Shown piece by piece: positions 63,561 through 64,000 of a DNA stretch of 64,000 nucleotides. Source of the DNA: Neurospora intermedia (Eukaryota > Ascomycota > Sordariomycetes > Sordariales > Sordariaceae); NCBI GenBank assembly GCA_037102815.1, contig BTPP01000011.1, positions 248,001-312,000 on the forward strand, read 5' to 3'. Positions within the stretch are counted from its first letter, which is position 1, and each line of letters opens with the position of its first letter. The notes below the pieces were generated by a model that worked only from the letters and a program-made list of their open reading frames with translations, was not told where the DNA came from and made no database searches. The position numbers and the translations under genes are program-made.

Positions 63561-64000
63561 CCCCCCTAGTAGTATCCTTAACTCTAATTTATAATAATAG
63601 TCCGGTTCCCGCTATAAATATCTAATTCGAAAAAAAAAACCCTTACGGCCTCTAATATCCATAATCTATAAGTCTAATCCGATTACTAAAATAGCTAATT
63701 ATTATTAATTAAAATATAATAATAAAGCTTATTAGATAAAGTTTAGAAGACGGATATTTAGTCTATATAATCGACGAAGGTAGTATTGAAGTAAATTAGG
63801 CGTTAATAGCCAAATAAATTAAATATATATTATACTCCGGTTAATTAATTATAAATTATAGTAATAAAGTAATATTCGTTTACTAAGATTTGTAAGAACT
63901 ATTAACGAATAGCCTATATCCGTAATTTTACTATATAAATAAATTTATAATTTATAAAAGGAGCGGCGACGTAGCCTTTAATATTCTTCTATATAAGTAA
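63561..64000. other. RIP-mutated AT-rich DNA to the right edge
   Basis: No gene or repeat identified. The composition is unchanged at the edge, so the AT-rich block continues beyond the window. Confidence 0.6.

Noticed and set aside
8105-64000. Very long frames if every TAA/TAG is read as a mutated Gln codon
   Set aside because: RIP also removes TGA by changing TpG to TpA, so almost any frame passes this test. I used it only together with fixed-period repeats, known motifs or a second copy.

Overview
The window looks like a chromosome arm of a filamentous ascomycete (Pezizomycotina, probably Sordariomycete-like). It has two sharply different parts. Bases 1 to about 8,100 are ordinary GC-balanced fungal gene space with short 54-70 nt introns. 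From about 8,105 to the right edge (56 kb) the DNA is AT-rich, nearly lacks CpA/TpG, is full of TpA, keeps many CpG, and has almost no open frame over 60 codons. That is the signature of repeat-induced point mutation (RIP), so I read this part as a heterochromatic graveyard of mobile elements (subtelomeric, pericentromeric or an accessory AT-isochore).

Gene part: three genes, all on the minus strand. (1) The 5' end of an unrecognised Ser/Thr/Pro-rich protein running off the left edge (1-320). (2) A D-isomer-specific 2-hydroxyacid dehydrogenase, two exons, 376 aa (1,481-2,681). (3) A Zn(II)2Cys6 fungal-specific transcription factor, three exons, 836 aa (3,907-6,540). The splice junctions were chosen from GT..AG sites that keep frame and restore the family motifs. 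Adjacency of (2) and (3) is compatible with local regulation but does not prove it.

AT-rich part, left to right: a 71-bp minisatellite (10.5 kb); a 142-bp direct repeat (11.0 kb); a 5'-truncated LINE with a perfect 14-bp target duplication (11.84-12.41 kb); a 27-bp repeat with no indels (18.05-18.42 kb); a 2,245-bp LTR retrotransposon with 324-bp LTRs and a 5-bp target duplication (20.6-22.9 kb); members of a dispersed 160-220 bp repeat (12.6, 19.6, 24.1, 28.7 kb); 20-bp, 32-bp and ~150-170-bp tandem arrays (29.3, 30.7, 32.4 kb); a full-length Tad-like LINE on + with a perfect 15-bp target duplication (36.2-43.2 kb); a second full-length copy on minus (50.7-57.6 kb); a diverged LINE 3' fragment beside a poly-G run (58.3 kb); and a 48-bp repeat that reads as a 16-residue protein repeat (62.9-63.1 kb).

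The two full-length LINEs form a large inverted pair. Their coordinates obey x + y = 93,832 at the 5' end, at the reverse-transcriptase motif and near the 3' end, so there is no net indel over 6.9 kb, and the differences I read are almost all transitions. The coding damage is what RIP predicts: CAA/CAG to stop, His and Cys to Tyr in zinc knuckles and in the endonuclease active site, FADD to FAND in one RT, ATG to ATA at one ORF1 start. The most unexpected item is a 206-codon open frame downstream of ORF2, whose reading frame is largely kept in the second copy and which I cannot assign to a known LINE domain.
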